A DNA stretch of 64,000 nucleotides. It comes from JAATGA01 sp047605605. Lineage in GTDB: Bacteria; Pseudomonadota; Alphaproteobacteria; Rhodobacterales; Rhodobacteraceae. This document shows positions 16,455 through 25,578 of this stretch, piece by piece (positions within the stretch are counted from its first letter, which is position 1; every line of letters starts with the position of its first letter). The stretch covers positions 1-64,000 of the forward strand of contig JASGFG010000006.1 in assembly GCA_047605605.1 (NCBI GenBank), read 5' to 3'. The position numbers and the translations under genes were made by a program. The notes beneath the pieces are model-generated. The model worked only from the letters and a program-made list of their open reading frames with translations, searched no databases and was not told the origin of the DNA.

Positions 16455-17663
16455 TCAGACCCTTTCGATGATGGTGGCAATGCCCATTCCGGCACCGATG
16501 CAAAGCGTGGCCAGCGCGGTTGTGCCGCCGGTGCGCTCCAGCTCGTCGAGCGCCGTGCCGAGGATGATCGCCCCTGTCGCGCCCAGCGGATGCCCCATGG
16601 CGATAGAGCCGCCGTTGGGGTTGATCCGGTCCTCGTCCACGCCAAGCAGATCGGCAAACAGCAGCGGCACGGCGGCGAAAGCCTCGTTGACTTCGTAAAG
16701 GTCGATATCGCCCGGCTGCATCCCGGCGCGGGCCAGCGCCTTGCGCGCGGCATCCGCGGGCGCGGTCAGCATGATCGTCGGCTCCGACCCGATCTCGGCA
16801 AAGGCGCGGATCCGCGCGCGGGGCTTCAGCCCGGCCGCTTTCCCGGCCTCGGCAGAGCCGAGCAGCATCGCCACGGCGCCATCGACGATGGCCGAGGAAT
16901 TGCCCGCATGGTGGCGGTGGTCGATGGTCTCGACCTCGGGATAACGCTGCGCGGCGATCCGGTCAAAGCCGCCCTTGCGGCCCATATCGGCGAAGGACGG
17001 CTTCAGCGCGCCAAGGCTTTCCACCGTGGTGCCCGGTCGTACATTCTCGTCCCGCGCCAGCAGTGTGCCGCCCAGCATGTCATGGACCGGCGTGACCGAA
17101 CGGTCGAACCGCCCCTCCTCCCACGCCCGATGCGCCAGCGCATGCGAGCGGGCGGCAAAGGCATCCAGCCTTTCACGCGAGAATCCCCATTTCGAGGCGA
17201 TCAGATCCGCCGAAACCCCCTGCGGCACGAAATAGGTCGCGGCCGCCACGGACGGATCGCAGGTCCAGGCGCCGCCATCTGAAAAGATCGGCACGCGCGA
17301 CATGGATTCGACACCGCCCGCCACCACAAGTTCCGCCCCGCCGGCTGCGATCTTGCCCGTGGCCGTGTTGACCGCCTCCAGCCCCGAACCGCAGAACCGG
17401 TTCAGCTGGACCCCGGCGACCGACTGGTCATAGCCCGCCGTCAGCGCCGCGACCCGCGGCAGAACCTGCCCCTGCTCGCCCACGGGGCTGACAATGCCCA
17501 TGACCACATCGTCCACCCGCGTCGTATCAAGCGCCGATCGGTCGCGCAGCGCCGAGAGCACCGTTGCGGCCAGCGCGACGGGCGTCACCTCATGCAGGGC
17601 GCCGTCGGGCTTGCCGCGCCCGCGCGGCGTGCGGACATGATCGTAGATATAAACGTCAGCCAT
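16455..17663 (-). CDS. Acetyl-CoA acyltransferase (thiolase)
   Basis: Thiolytic cleavage of 3-ketoacyl-CoA. It has 402 residues. The active-site Cys is in NRFCGSGLEAV, His in MGHPLGATGA and the second Cys in LCIGAGMG. Insertion-loop motif HHAGNSSAIVDGA is present. The start at 17663 follows a GGAG site. It lies between the reductase and the FadB-like gene. It is clearly diverged from the other thiolase in the window (25579-26763), suggesting different chain-length or branched substrates. Confidence 0.94.
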   Translation of the reverse strand: MADVYIYDHVRTPRGRGKPDGALHEVTPVALAATVLSALRDRSALDTTRVDDVVMGIVSPVGEQGQVLPRVAALTAGYDQSVAGVQLNRFCGSGLEAVNTATGKIAAGGAELVVAGGVESMSRVPIFSDGGAWTCDPSVAAATYFVPQGVSADLIASKWGFSRERLDAFAARSHALAHRAWEEGRFDRSVTPVHDMLGGTLLARDENVRPGTTVESLGALKPSFADMGRKGGFDRIAAQRYPEVETIDHRHHAGNSSAIVDGAVAMLLGSAEAGKAAGLKPRARIRAFAEIGSEPTIMLTAPADAARKALARAGMQPGDIDLYEVNEAFAAVPLLFADLLGVDEDRINPNGGSIAMGHPLGATGAIILGTALDELERTGGTTALATLCIGAGMGIATIIERV

Positions 17664-17737
17664 TCCTGATCTCCTGAAAATGTCACCCGGGGCACCGGGT
17701 TGGGGAGGGGATGCCCCGGGTGCCGCCCGTCCCGGCC

Positions 17738-18787
17738 TTACAGGCCCGAGGGCTGGAACTTGTCTGCATGGATCCGGCGCAGGTCGGCGCCCAGGGCCAT
17801 CAGCCGCTCCTCGACCGCCTCGACCATCGGCAGCGACCCGCAGACAAAAGCGCTGGCCTGCGCGAAATCGACCCCCAGATCCGGGGTCAGCGCATCCGTC
17901 ACCCACCCGCGCGCGCCGCTCCAGCCCGACCCTTCGGGCTCGTGCGACAGGATCGGGATCACCCTGACCCGTCCGCTTGCCTGCAACTCTGCAAGACGAT
18001 CCATCACGAACAGATCCCTGGCCTGCCGCACACCGAAAACGATGGTGATGCGGTTGTCCGGCAGGCGGGCCAGCCGCTCTGCCGCGATGGACAGGATCGG
18101 CGCGATCCCGGTGCCGCCGGCAATGCAAAGCGCATCGCGCGGCGCATCGTCGAGACCCATCTGCCCGAAAGGCGCCTCGACCCAGATGCGCATGCCCGTC
18201 CGGTCCTGCCGCGCCAGCCAGCCGGAAAACCGCCCCCCGGGCAGGTGCCGGATCAGAAAGCTGATCTGCCGCGTGCCCTCGGGGCCGGACGGCGGGCCGG
18301 CAAAGGAAAACGACCGCCGCACGAAACTTCCCGCCAGCGCCAGCGCCGCATATTGCCCGGCCTCATAGATCAACGGCTGTTCCAGCGTGATGGTCAGATC
18401 GATCACCTCGCCCGACAGCATCCGCCAGCCGGTGATGGTGCCGGGGATCGACCGCGGCAGCAGCACCCGGTGATCCAGCAGGCCGACCTCGACCTCCAGA
18501 TCGCCGCGCACCTTGGACTGGCACGCCAGCACATAGCCCGACTTCAGATCGCGGTTGGTCAGTGGCGATAGCGCGAAATCGACGAGCGGGCTGATCTTGC
18601 CGCAGGTCAGCTTCGTCTTGCAGCGCCCGCAGGTGCCGACCCGGCATGAATGCGGCCAGTTGATGCCCTTTTCCAATGCGCCCATCAGCAGCAGATCGTT
18701 GCGCTCCATGGCGAAAGTGGTTGTCTCGGCCCCGTTGCGCACGGTGATGCGGCAGCCGCTGGCGGTATCGTTCGGTTTGTCCAGCAT
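17738..18787 (-). CDS. XylA-type NADH:acceptor reductase (2Fe-2S ferredoxin + FNR domains)
   Basis: This electron-transfer component has 349 residues. The N-terminal plant-type [2Fe-2S] domain has Cys48, Cys53, Cys56 (SCRVGTCGRC) and Cys89 (YVLACQS). The FAD-binding motif is RRSFSFAGPP and the NAD-binding motif LCIAGGTGIAPI; the end is CGSLPMVEA. Length and order match XylA of xylene monooxygenase. It starts ten bases after the XylM-like gene and is presumably its dedicated reductase, taking electrons from NADH to the membrane diiron centre. GGAGG precedes the start. Confidence 0.93.
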   Translation of the reverse strand: MLDKPNDTASGCRITVRNGAETTTFAMERNDLLLMGALEKGINWPHSCRVGTCGRCKTKLTCGKISPLVDFALSPLTNRDLKSGYVLACQSKVRGDLEVEVGLLDHRVLLPRSIPGTITGWRMLSGEVIDLTITLEQPLIYEAGQYAALALAGSFVRRSFSFAGPPSGPEGTRQISFLIRHLPGGRFSGWLARQDRTGMRIWVEAPFGQMGLDDAPRDALCIAGGTGIAPILSIAAERLARLPDNRITIVFGVRQARDLFVMDRLAELQASGRVRVIPILSHEPEGSGWSGARGWVTDALTPDLGVDFAQASAFVCGSLPMVEAVEERLMALGADLRRIHADKFQPSGL

Positions 18788-18797
18788 CCCCCCCTCC

Positions 18798-19919
18798 TCA
18801 CGGCACGGCGACGAAGCGGTCGCGGGCGAGCTCGGGCTCCGCATTGATCCGGCCCCAGCCGGCGCGCTCATTCTCGACCTCGGCCAGCTCGCGTTCCTGC
18901 GGCGTTGCATAGGTGCGGTCCCACTTGGCCAGACGCGGGCGGATCATCGCGAACCACAGCGGCGGCACCAGCGCCAGCAGCACACAGATCAGGAACGGCG
19001 GCTGCTTCGGCCCGCTGCGATCGGGCACCAGCGCATAGAACGGGCGATAGCTGTCCTCGTGGTGGCCGGCATGGTTGGTGATCTCGAGCGCCAGAACGCG
19101 GACGAAAGGCGTCAGGTGGTTCCAGGTGTGGCGCGGCTCAAAGCGGCCGGGCGTGCCGGTGACAAGACCGTAATGCTGGGTATAGTTGAAGATCTCCAGC
19201 AGCAGGCGCGGGCCGAGCAGGCAGATCGCGATCGACAGGAGCATCCCCTTCATCCCGCCGATGGCAAAAAGCAGGGCCGCGAAAACGATCAGGATGCCCA
19301 CGCGCCAGACCCAGGCGTTGCGCGGATCGAACCAGACGCGCTCGCGCTTGGTCCACATCTGCCGCTCCAGATGATAGCTCTCGCGGAACTGGCCCCAGAA
19401 TGTCAGTGCCAGATGGCGATAGAGGTTCTCGCCCCGCCGGGCATAGTCGGGGTCGTCGGGCGTGGCGGTATGGATGTGATGGGTCACGACATGCGTGATC
19501 TCGCGCCAGGGGTCGAAGATCATGACCATTCCGATGCGCCCCAGCCAGCGCTGGAACAGCTGCTCGCGGTGAAACATCTCGTGCAGCGCCGGGGCTGCAA
19601 TGACGAACTGGGTGAACATCATGGTGACAAAGGCACCGATGCCCGCGCTGTTTGTGGTGAAATGCCCCTGCCCGATCAGCCAGGCATACAGAAAGATCTG
19701 GGTAAATCCGGCCAGCAGCGCCAGCGTTGCGGCCAGATCATAGATCCACGGGAACCGCTGATCGCGCACAGAATGATCGGGCGGCAGCATCGAATCGAGG
19801 ATCAGGATCCCCACAAGAATGCCAAACCCAAGCCAGGTGTAATTGCCGCCCGCCCAGATGCCCCAGATCGAGGCCAGCATCACCGCAGGGTTCAGATAAT
19901 ACTTCGCATAGTCGAACAT
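18798..19919 (-). CDS. XylM/CymAa-type membrane diiron monooxygenase (AlkB superfamily)
   Basis: Hydroxylates a methyl or alkyl carbon of a hydrophobic substrate at the inner membrane. It has 373 residues and about six transmembrane helices. The His motifs for two irons are HEMFH (113-117), HVVTHH (143-148), NYTQHYG (245-251) and NHAGHH (282-287). The C-terminal half matches my recollection of XylM closely (FNYxQHYGLV; EITNH; LxPPLWFAxI; DRTYATPQERELA), closer than to true AlkB. No rubredoxin is present, consistent with the XylA-type partner downstream. The first gene of the minus-strand operon. Confidence 0.92.
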   Translation of the reverse strand: MFDYAKYYLNPAVMLASIWGIWAGGNYTWLGFGILVGILILDSMLPPDHSVRDQRFPWIYDLAATLALLAGFTQIFLYAWLIGQGHFTTNSAGIGAFVTMMFTQFVIAAPALHEMFHREQLFQRWLGRIGMVMIFDPWREITHVVTHHIHTATPDDPDYARRGENLYRHLALTFWGQFRESYHLERQMWTKRERVWFDPRNAWVWRVGILIVFAALLFAIGGMKGMLLSIAICLLGPRLLLEIFNYTQHYGLVTGTPGRFEPRHTWNHLTPFVRVLALEITNHAGHHEDSYRPFYALVPDRSGPKQPPFLICVLLALVPPLWFAMIRPRLAKWDRTYATPQERELAEVENERAGWGRINAEPELARDRFVAVP

Positions 19920-20167
19920 GGTGTCCTCCCTTTCTGGACCCCTGTCGCCAACCCTCCATCAGCGGCATGGTCCCGGCGTCCTGCGCCGTCCTCGGGGCCA
20001 GTGTGGCTCTTCACCATCCCCGCCACCCCATCCGAAAGGACGGGAAAGGCGGTAAAGCCGCGCCCGGTGCGTGGCCCGGCCCCTGCCGCAGTCCCCATAC
20101 TTTGGAACGGTGTGCGCCCAGCCGCCCCGCCCCATCATGCCCGGGATGGAGAGGGAGGAGCTGCATC
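19920..20167. promoter_or_regulatory. Divergent promoter region of the two catabolic operons
   Basis: This 248-base interval separates the XylM-like gene (minus) from the alcohol dehydrogenase gene (plus). Both operon promoters and the operator for the MalT/AlkS-like activator should lie here. It is very GC-rich and I found no convincing sigma-70 pair or inverted repeat. Confidence 0.6.
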
Positions 20168-21271
20168 ATGCAGGCACAGGCCGCCGTGCTGGAGGCCCCG
20201 AGCGGGCCCTGGACAATCGAGACGATTCAGCTGGAGCCGCCCGGCCCCGGTCAGGTCATGGTGCAGATCACCGCGGCGGGGATCTGTCACACCGATCTGA
20301 TCTTTGCGTCGGGCGCCATGAACAGCCCCTTCCCCCTTGTGCTCGGGCATGAGGGCGCGGGCGTCATTCATTCCGTCGGGCCGGGGGTGAGCGACCTTGC
20401 GCCCGGCGACAAGGTTCTGCTGACGTTTGACAGCTGCGGCGCCTGCCCCTGCTGCGCGGCGGGCGAGCCGTCCTATTGCCACAGCTTCCTGCCCCTGAAT
20501 TTTGCCGTCGCGGATGTGACCGGCAAGGTCACGGCCCGGCGGCAGAATGGCGCGGCGCTGTCCACACGGTTCTTCGGGCAGTCTTCCTTCGGCAGCCATG
20601 CCGTGGCGAACCGCCGCAATGTGCTGAAAATCGACGCCCGCGCCGATGAGACCATTCTCGCCCCCCTGGGCTGCGGCATACAGACCGGCGCCGGGGCTGT
20701 GCTGCGCTCACTCAAGGCGCGACCCGGCTCTGATATCGTGGTGATGGGCGGAGGCGCTGTCGGGCTTTCGGCCATCATGGCCGCGCGGATCGCCAATTGC
20801 CGCGAGATCATCCTGATCGAGCCGAACGCCGAACGCCGCAAGCTGGCGCAGGAACTGGGCGCGACGCGGGTGATCGACCCCATTGGCACCGATACGACTG
20901 CGGCTGTGCGGGCGATCTGCCCGGCGGGCGTGGCGAATGTGCTGGACACCTCGGGTAACATGGCAGCTATCGGTGCGGCCATCGGCATGCTGGCACCGCA
21001 TGGCGCGTTGGGGCTGGTGGGTGTTCCCGGATCGCTTGATGCGGTGCTGCCGCTGCCGATCGTGCCGGTGATTTCGGCAGGGTTCCGCGTCATCGGCATC
21101 ATCGAGGGCGACAGCGACCCCGCCAGTTTCCTGCCAGAGCTTCTGGCCCATCACGCCGCCGGGCGGCTGCCGGTCGGGAAACTGGTGCGCCACTACCCCT
21201 TTGACCAGATCGCCACCGCCATCGACGACGCCCACCACGGCCGCGTCATCAAGGCCGTGCTGACCTTCTGA
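20168..21271 (+). CDS. Zinc-dependent (aryl/allylic) alcohol dehydrogenase, XylB/GeoA-like
   Basis: Oxidises a primary alcohol to the aldehyde with NAD(+). It has 367 residues of the MDR superfamily. Catalytic zinc ligands are Cys40 (GICHTD) and His61/Glu62 (GHEGAG). The structural zinc site is Cys90, Cys93, Cys96 and Cys104. The cofactor loop is VVMGGGAVGLSA. The layout fits benzyl, perillyl or geraniol alcohol dehydrogenases. GGAGG lies before the start. First gene of the plus operon, so it follows the monooxygenase step. Confidence 0.92.
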   Translation: MQAQAAVLEAPSGPWTIETIQLEPPGPGQVMVQITAAGICHTDLIFASGAMNSPFPLVLGHEGAGVIHSVGPGVSDLAPGDKVLLTFDSCGACPCCAAGEPSYCHSFLPLNFAVADVTGKVTARRQNGAALSTRFFGQSSFGSHAVANRRNVLKIDARADETILAPLGCGIQTGAGAVLRSLKARPGSDIVVMGGGAVGLSAIMAARIANCREIILIEPNAERRKLAQELGATRVIDPIGTDTTAAVRAICPAGVANVLDTSGNMAAIGAAIGMLAPHGALGLVGVPGSLDAVLPLPIVPVISAGFRVIGIIEGDSDPASFLPELLAHHAAGRLPVGKLVRHYPFDQIATAIDDAHHGRVIKAVLTF

Positions 21272-21305
21272 ACCACGCCAGAAACATAAGCGGCAGGGAG
21301 GAAAC

Positions 21306-22724
21306 ATGCTGCACCACCCCATGACCATCGCGGGCCGCGATGCCGATGCCACAGGCCGGATCGAGGTGACGGACCCCGCCACCGGCCAACCTTTCGCCAC
21401 CGTTCCAGATGCGGGCGCGGCCGAGCTTGACGCGGCCATCGTCGCCGCCCGCGCCGCTTTCCCCGCCTGGGCCGCAACGCCCTGGAAGGACCGCAAGATG
21501 GCCGTCCTGCGCATCGGCGAGGAGATTGGCGCCCATGCGGAAGAGCTGGCCCGGTCCTTGACCCGCGAACAGGGCAAACCCCATGCGCAGGCGATGTTTG
21601 AAATCGGCGCTTCGGCGCAATGGTGCGGCGCGACGGCATCGCTCGATCTGCCGGTCGAGACCATCGAGGACACGCCCGACCATCTGGTTCAGGTCGAACG
21701 CGTGCCGATCGGCGTCGTCGGCGCGATCTCGCCCTGGAATTTCCCCGTGCTGCTTTCGATGTGGAAGATCATCCCGGCGATCCTGACCGGCAATACCATC
21801 GTGCTGAAACCCTCGCCCTTCACGCCCCTGACGGTGCTGCGCATCGGCAGGATTCTGCGCGACATCCTGCCGGCGGGCGTAGTCAACATCATCACCGGCG
21901 GCGATGCGCTGGGACCGCTGATGACGGCACATCCGGGGTTTGGCAAGATCAGCTTTACCGGGTCGACCGCCACCGGGCGCCGGGTGATGCAAAGTGCCGC
22001 CCCCACGCTGAAGCGCATCACGCTGGAACTGGGCGGGAACGATCCGGCGCTGATCTTCCCCGATGTCGATGTGGCGCAGGCAGCCGAGCAGGTGTTCTGG
22101 TCGGCGTTCACGAATTCGGGCCAGATCTGTGTCGCCACCAAGCGCGCTTATGTCCATGAGGCGATCTACGACGATTTCCTTACCGCGCTGAAGGCGATCG
22201 CGGCGCAGGTTCCGATGGGGCCGGGTTCGGATCAGGGATCCGTGCTCGGGCCGGTGCAGAACCGCCCGCAGTTCGACCGGCTGAAGGCACTGCTGGCGGA
22301 AACCCAGGCCGCAGGTGCAGCGGTTATCCAAGCCGGATCCGCGCCCGATCAGGGCTATTTCCTGCCCGTCACCCTCGTCGACAACCCGCCAGAAGACAGC
22401 CGTATCGTGCAGGAGGAACAGTTCGGCCCGATCCTGCCGCTGATCCGGTTTTCGTCGGAGGACGAGGTCGTCGCCCGCGCCAATGCCTCGGAATATGGGC
22501 TCGCCTGCACGATCTGGACGGCCGACGAAGAGCGCGCCCGCCGCATCGCGCGGCAGATCGAGGCGGGCAGCGTCTGGATCAACGAGGCGCTGGCCCTCTC
22601 CCCCTTTGCGGCCTTTGGCGGGCACAAGCAATCGGGCATCGGACAGGAGAACGGGCGCGGTGGACTGGCGGAGTTCACCAACCCGCGCACCATCACGCTG
22701 CGCCGCAAGCCCGTCGCCGCATAA
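21306..22724 (+). CDS. Aldehyde dehydrogenase, XylC-like
   Basis: Oxidises an aldehyde to the acid with NAD(P)(+). It has 472 residues. Motifs are PWNFPVL, the catalytic Glu in LELGGND (about 241), the catalytic Cys in NSGQICVA (about 277) and EEQFGPILPL. It follows the alcohol dehydrogenase by 34 bases. Together with it and the XylM/A pair it completes a three-step oxidation of a methyl group to a carboxylate, which the CoA ligase can then activate. Confidence 0.94.
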   Translation: MLHHPMTIAGRDADATGRIEVTDPATGQPFATVPDAGAAELDAAIVAARAAFPAWAATPWKDRKMAVLRIGEEIGAHAEELARSLTREQGKPHAQAMFEIGASAQWCGATASLDLPVETIEDTPDHLVQVERVPIGVVGAISPWNFPVLLSMWKIIPAILTGNTIVLKPSPFTPLTVLRIGRILRDILPAGVVNIITGGDALGPLMTAHPGFGKISFTGSTATGRRVMQSAAPTLKRITLELGGNDPALIFPDVDVAQAAEQVFWSAFTNSGQICVATKRAYVHEAIYDDFLTALKAIAAQVPMGPGSDQGSVLGPVQNRPQFDRLKALLAETQAAGAAVIQAGSAPDQGYFLPVTLVDNPPEDSRIVQEEQFGPILPLIRFSSEDEVVARANASEYGLACTIWTADEERARRIARQIEAGSVWINEALALSPFAAFGGHKQSGIGQENGRGGLAEFTNPRTITLRRKPVAA

Positions 22725-22749
22725 CAGGACCACCAGGGGAGGAGAAAGC

Positions 22750-23406
22750 ATGAAAATCATCGCCATAGCATCCACAATCGCTGTCGCTGCGATCTCGACC
22801 GCCCATGCGGAAGAGCGGGGAAGCTGGTATATTCAGGCGGGTCCCGCAGGGATTTCCTTCAATGAAAGCACCTCGCTTTCAGTCGCGGGAACAGGGGTTC
22901 CGGGCGCAGGCAGCAAGGTCAGCAGCGAAGGCACGCTTGCCGTGGGCCTGGGCTATTTCATCACGCCCAACATTTCGGTGATCGGCCTCGGGGGCATCCC
23001 CCCCACCAGTGCGATCACCGGCTCCGGCAGCGTCACGGGCCTCAACCCGGGCAAGATCCAGTATGCGCCGTTCATCTTGGCCGCAAACTACCACTTCAAT
23101 CAAACCGGCAAGTTCCAGCCTTTTGTCGGGGTTGGCGCAACCTACACGATGATACTGGATGAAAAGTCCGGCGACATCGAAAACCTCAAGGCCAAGAACG
23201 CTTTCGGCCCGGTTCTGCGTATCGGCTTTGACTACATGATAGATGATCATCAGGGGGTTTTCTTTTCTGCCCAGAAGCTTTTCGTCGATTCGACGGTGAC
23301 AGGCACTGTTGCCCCCTATGTGCCCGGCCTTGGCGGCGCGCCGGTCAGCGCGAAAATCGACCTTGATCCGGTGATCATCCACGCCGGCTATACCTATCGG
23401 TTCTAA
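22750..23406 (+). CDS. OmpW/AlkL-like outer-membrane porin
   Basis: An eight-stranded beta-barrel of 218 residues. It has a signal peptide (MKIIAIASTIAVAAISTAHA), strands such as GTLAVGLGYFI, FQPFVGVGATYTMI and VIIHAGYTYRF, and the C-terminal Phe expected for outer-membrane insertion. AlkL, an OmpW-family protein, speeds hydrophobic substrate entry in alkane operons; the position between aldehyde dehydrogenase and oxidation genes suggests the same role. GGAG precedes the start. Confidence 0.88.
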   Translation: MKIIAIASTIAVAAISTAHAEERGSWYIQAGPAGISFNESTSLSVAGTGVPGAGSKVSSEGTLAVGLGYFITPNISVIGLGGIPPTSAITGSGSVTGLNPGKIQYAPFILAANYHFNQTGKFQPFVGVGATYTMILDEKSGDIENLKAKNAFGPVLRIGFDYMIDDHQGVFFSAQKLFVDSTVTGTVAPYVPGLGGAPVSAKIDLDPVIIHAGYTYRF

Positions 23407-23470
23407 GCCGGAAAGCTGCCGGGTAGCGGTCTGCGCCGCCCGGTTTCTTCCATCCCACAAGGACTCTGCC

Positions 23471-24394
23471 ATGCCACTGCCCGCCCTGTTTTCGGGCCTT
23501 CGCCTGCCGGTGATCGCGGCCCCGATGTTTCTGACCTCCGGCCCGGATCTGGTGGTCGAAACCTGCCGCGCCGGGATGGTCGGCACCTTTCCCGCGCTGA
23601 ACCAGCGCAGCACGAATGGGCTCGTGGCCTGGCTTGACGAGATCGCCGGGCGGCTGGCGAACGCCCCCAATGCCGCGCCCTTTGGCGTGAACCTGATCGT
23701 CCACAACTCCAACCCCAGACTCCGGGCCGATCTGGATGCGGTCGTGCACCACAAGGTGCCGCTTGTGATCACCTCGCTGGGGGCGGTCCGCGATGTGGTC
23801 GATGCCGTCCATTCCTATGGCGGCCTGGTGTTCCACGACGTGATCAACCGTCGCCATGCAGAGAAGGCCGCCGAGGCCGGGGTGGATGGCATCATCGCCG
23901 TCTGCGCCGGGGCGGGCGGCCATGCCGGCACGCTCAACCCCTTTGCTTTGGTCGCCGAAATTCGTTCTGTCTTTGCCGGGACCATTGCGCTGTCGGGCTG
24001 CATCTCGACCGGGGCCGATGTCGCCGCCGCCCGCGCCATGGGGGCGGATATGGCCTATATGGGCACCCGCTTTCTGGTGACGAAGGAGTCGCTGGTCAGC
24101 GCCGCGCAGAAGGAAATGACCGCCGCCGCCCGCAGTGCGGATATTTTCTACACGCCCGCGGTATCGGGCGTGGCGGCCAATTTCCTGCGGCCCTCTATGC
24201 TGAAGGCGGGGCTTGATCCGACCAATCTCGTCGCACATGGCGCGCTTGACATGCAAAACGAGGCAAAGGCCTGGAAAACCGTCTGGTCCGCAGGCCAGGG
24301 CGTTGCCGCCTTTGACGACATTCCCGCCACGGCAGACCTGTGCGCGCGACTGGAGGCGGAATACAGGGGCGCGGTAGCAACCCTGCACCCTTGA
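23471..24394 (+). CDS. Nitronate monooxygenase-like flavin oxidoreductase
   Basis: An FMN-binding TIM-barrel protein of 307 residues. Visible family motifs are LPVIAAPMFL at the N-terminus, AGAGGHAGTLNPFALV (flavin phosphate region and catalytic His) and ALSGCISTGADVAAARAMGADMAYMGTRF. Annotated members oxidise nitronates, but many act as NAD(P)H:quinone reductases or enoyl-type flavin enzymes. Inside a beta-oxidation operon its natural substrate is unclear. Confidence 0.88.
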   Translation: MPLPALFSGLRLPVIAAPMFLTSGPDLVVETCRAGMVGTFPALNQRSTNGLVAWLDEIAGRLANAPNAAPFGVNLIVHNSNPRLRADLDAVVHHKVPLVITSLGAVRDVVDAVHSYGGLVFHDVINRRHAEKAAEAGVDGIIAVCAGAGGHAGTLNPFALVAEIRSVFAGTIALSGCISTGADVAAARAMGADMAYMGTRFLVTKESLVSAAQKEMTAAARSADIFYTPAVSGVAANFLRPSMLKAGLDPTNLVAHGALDMQNEAKAWKTVWSAGQGVAAFDDIPATADLCARLEAEYRGAVATLHP

Positions 24395-24432
24395 GGCCCC
24401 CGTATCGGAAAACATATCTGCAAGGAAACCCG

Positions 24433-25566
24433 ATGCTTCTGAACGAAGATCAGATCATGATCCGTGACACCGCCCGGCGCTTTGCCGCGGCGCGGCTGAT
24501 CCCCAATTCCGGCCATTGGGACGAGACCGGCCATTTCCCGCGCGATGTGATCGACGAGATGGGCGCGCTTGGCTTTCTGGGGATGCTGGTGCCCGAGGAA
24601 TGGGGCGGCACCCCGACCGGCATGGTGGCCTATGCCGCGGCTCTGGAAGAGATTGCGGCGGGGAACGGCGCGGTTTCAACCATCATGTCGGTCCATAACT
24701 CTGTGGGTTGCGCGCCCATCCTGCGCTTTGGGAATGATGCGCTGCGTGAGAAGTTCCTGCAGCCGATGGCGCGGGGCCAGGCTTTGGGGGCGTTCTGCCT
24801 GACAGAACCGCAGGCCGGGTCCGATGCTTCGGCGCTGCGCACCCGTGCCATTCGGACCGGGGATGGCTGGCGGCTTGACGGGGTGAAGCAGTTCATCACA
24901 TCGGGCCGCAACGCCGATATTGCCATCGTCTTTGCGGTCACGGATCCGGGTGCGGGAAAGAAGGGGATCTCGGCGTTCATCGTGCCGACGGATACGCCGG
25001 GCTGGACCGTAATCTCGACAGAAAACAAGGCGGGTCAGCATCTGTCCGACACCGCACAGATTGCGCTGGAGGGCGTGGAAATCCCCGCTGAAAATCTTCT
25101 GGGCGACGAGGGACAGGGCTATGGCATCGCCCTGTCGAACCTTGAAGGCGGCCGGATCGGGATCGCCGCCCAATCCGTCGGGATGGCCCGCGCCGCGCTG
25201 GAAGCCGCCTTGGCCTATGCGCAGGAACGCCAAAGCATGGGCAAGCGGCTGATCGACCATCAGGCCGTGGCGTTTCGGCTGGCCGATATGGCAACCGGCG
25301 TCGAGGCGGGGCGACAGATGGTGCTGCACGCGGCCAGCTTGAAAGACGCGGGCCAGCCGGCGCTTCAGGCGGCGTCGATGGCAAAGCTATTCGCCTCTGA
25401 AATGGCGGAAAAGGTTGCATCGGCGGCGATCCAGACCTTTGGCGGGTATGGATACAGTCGCGAATGCCCGGTTGAAAGGATCTGGCGCGATGTGCGCGTC
25501 ACCCAGATCTATGAAGGCACCAGCGACATCCAGCGCATCGTCATCGCCCGCTCCCTTGCAGCCTGA
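24433..25566 (+). CDS. Acyl-CoA dehydrogenase
   Basis: FAD-dependent alpha,beta-dehydrogenation of an acyl-CoA. It has 377 residues. Motifs are CLTEPQAGSDASALRT, KQFITSGRNADI, TFGGYGYSRECPVERIWRD and YEGTSDIQRIVIAR, the last carrying the short-chain-type catalytic Glu. The start at 24433 has AAGGAA upstream. It is followed after twelve bases by a thiolase gene. Confidence 0.94.
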   Translation: MLLNEDQIMIRDTARRFAAARLIPNSGHWDETGHFPRDVIDEMGALGFLGMLVPEEWGGTPTGMVAYAAALEEIAAGNGAVSTIMSVHNSVGCAPILRFGNDALREKFLQPMARGQALGAFCLTEPQAGSDASALRTRAIRTGDGWRLDGVKQFITSGRNADIAIVFAVTDPGAGKKGISAFIVPTDTPGWTVISTENKAGQHLSDTAQIALEGVEIPAENLLGDEGQGYGIALSNLEGGRIGIAAQSVGMARAALEAALAYAQERQSMGKRLIDHQAVAFRLADMATGVEAGRQMVLHAASLKDAGQPALQAASMAKLFASEMAEKVASAAIQTFGGYGYSRECPVERIWRDVRVTQIYEGTSDIQRIVIARSLAA

Positions 25567-25578
25567 GGAGCATATCTC

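Noticed and set aside
20070..20090. Sigma-54-like GG-N10-GC spacing (TGGCCC ... TGCC) before the alcohol dehydrogenase
   Set aside because: The region is so GC-rich that this spacing is expected by chance; AlkS/MalT-type regulators act with sigma-70 and no sigma-54 activator is present.
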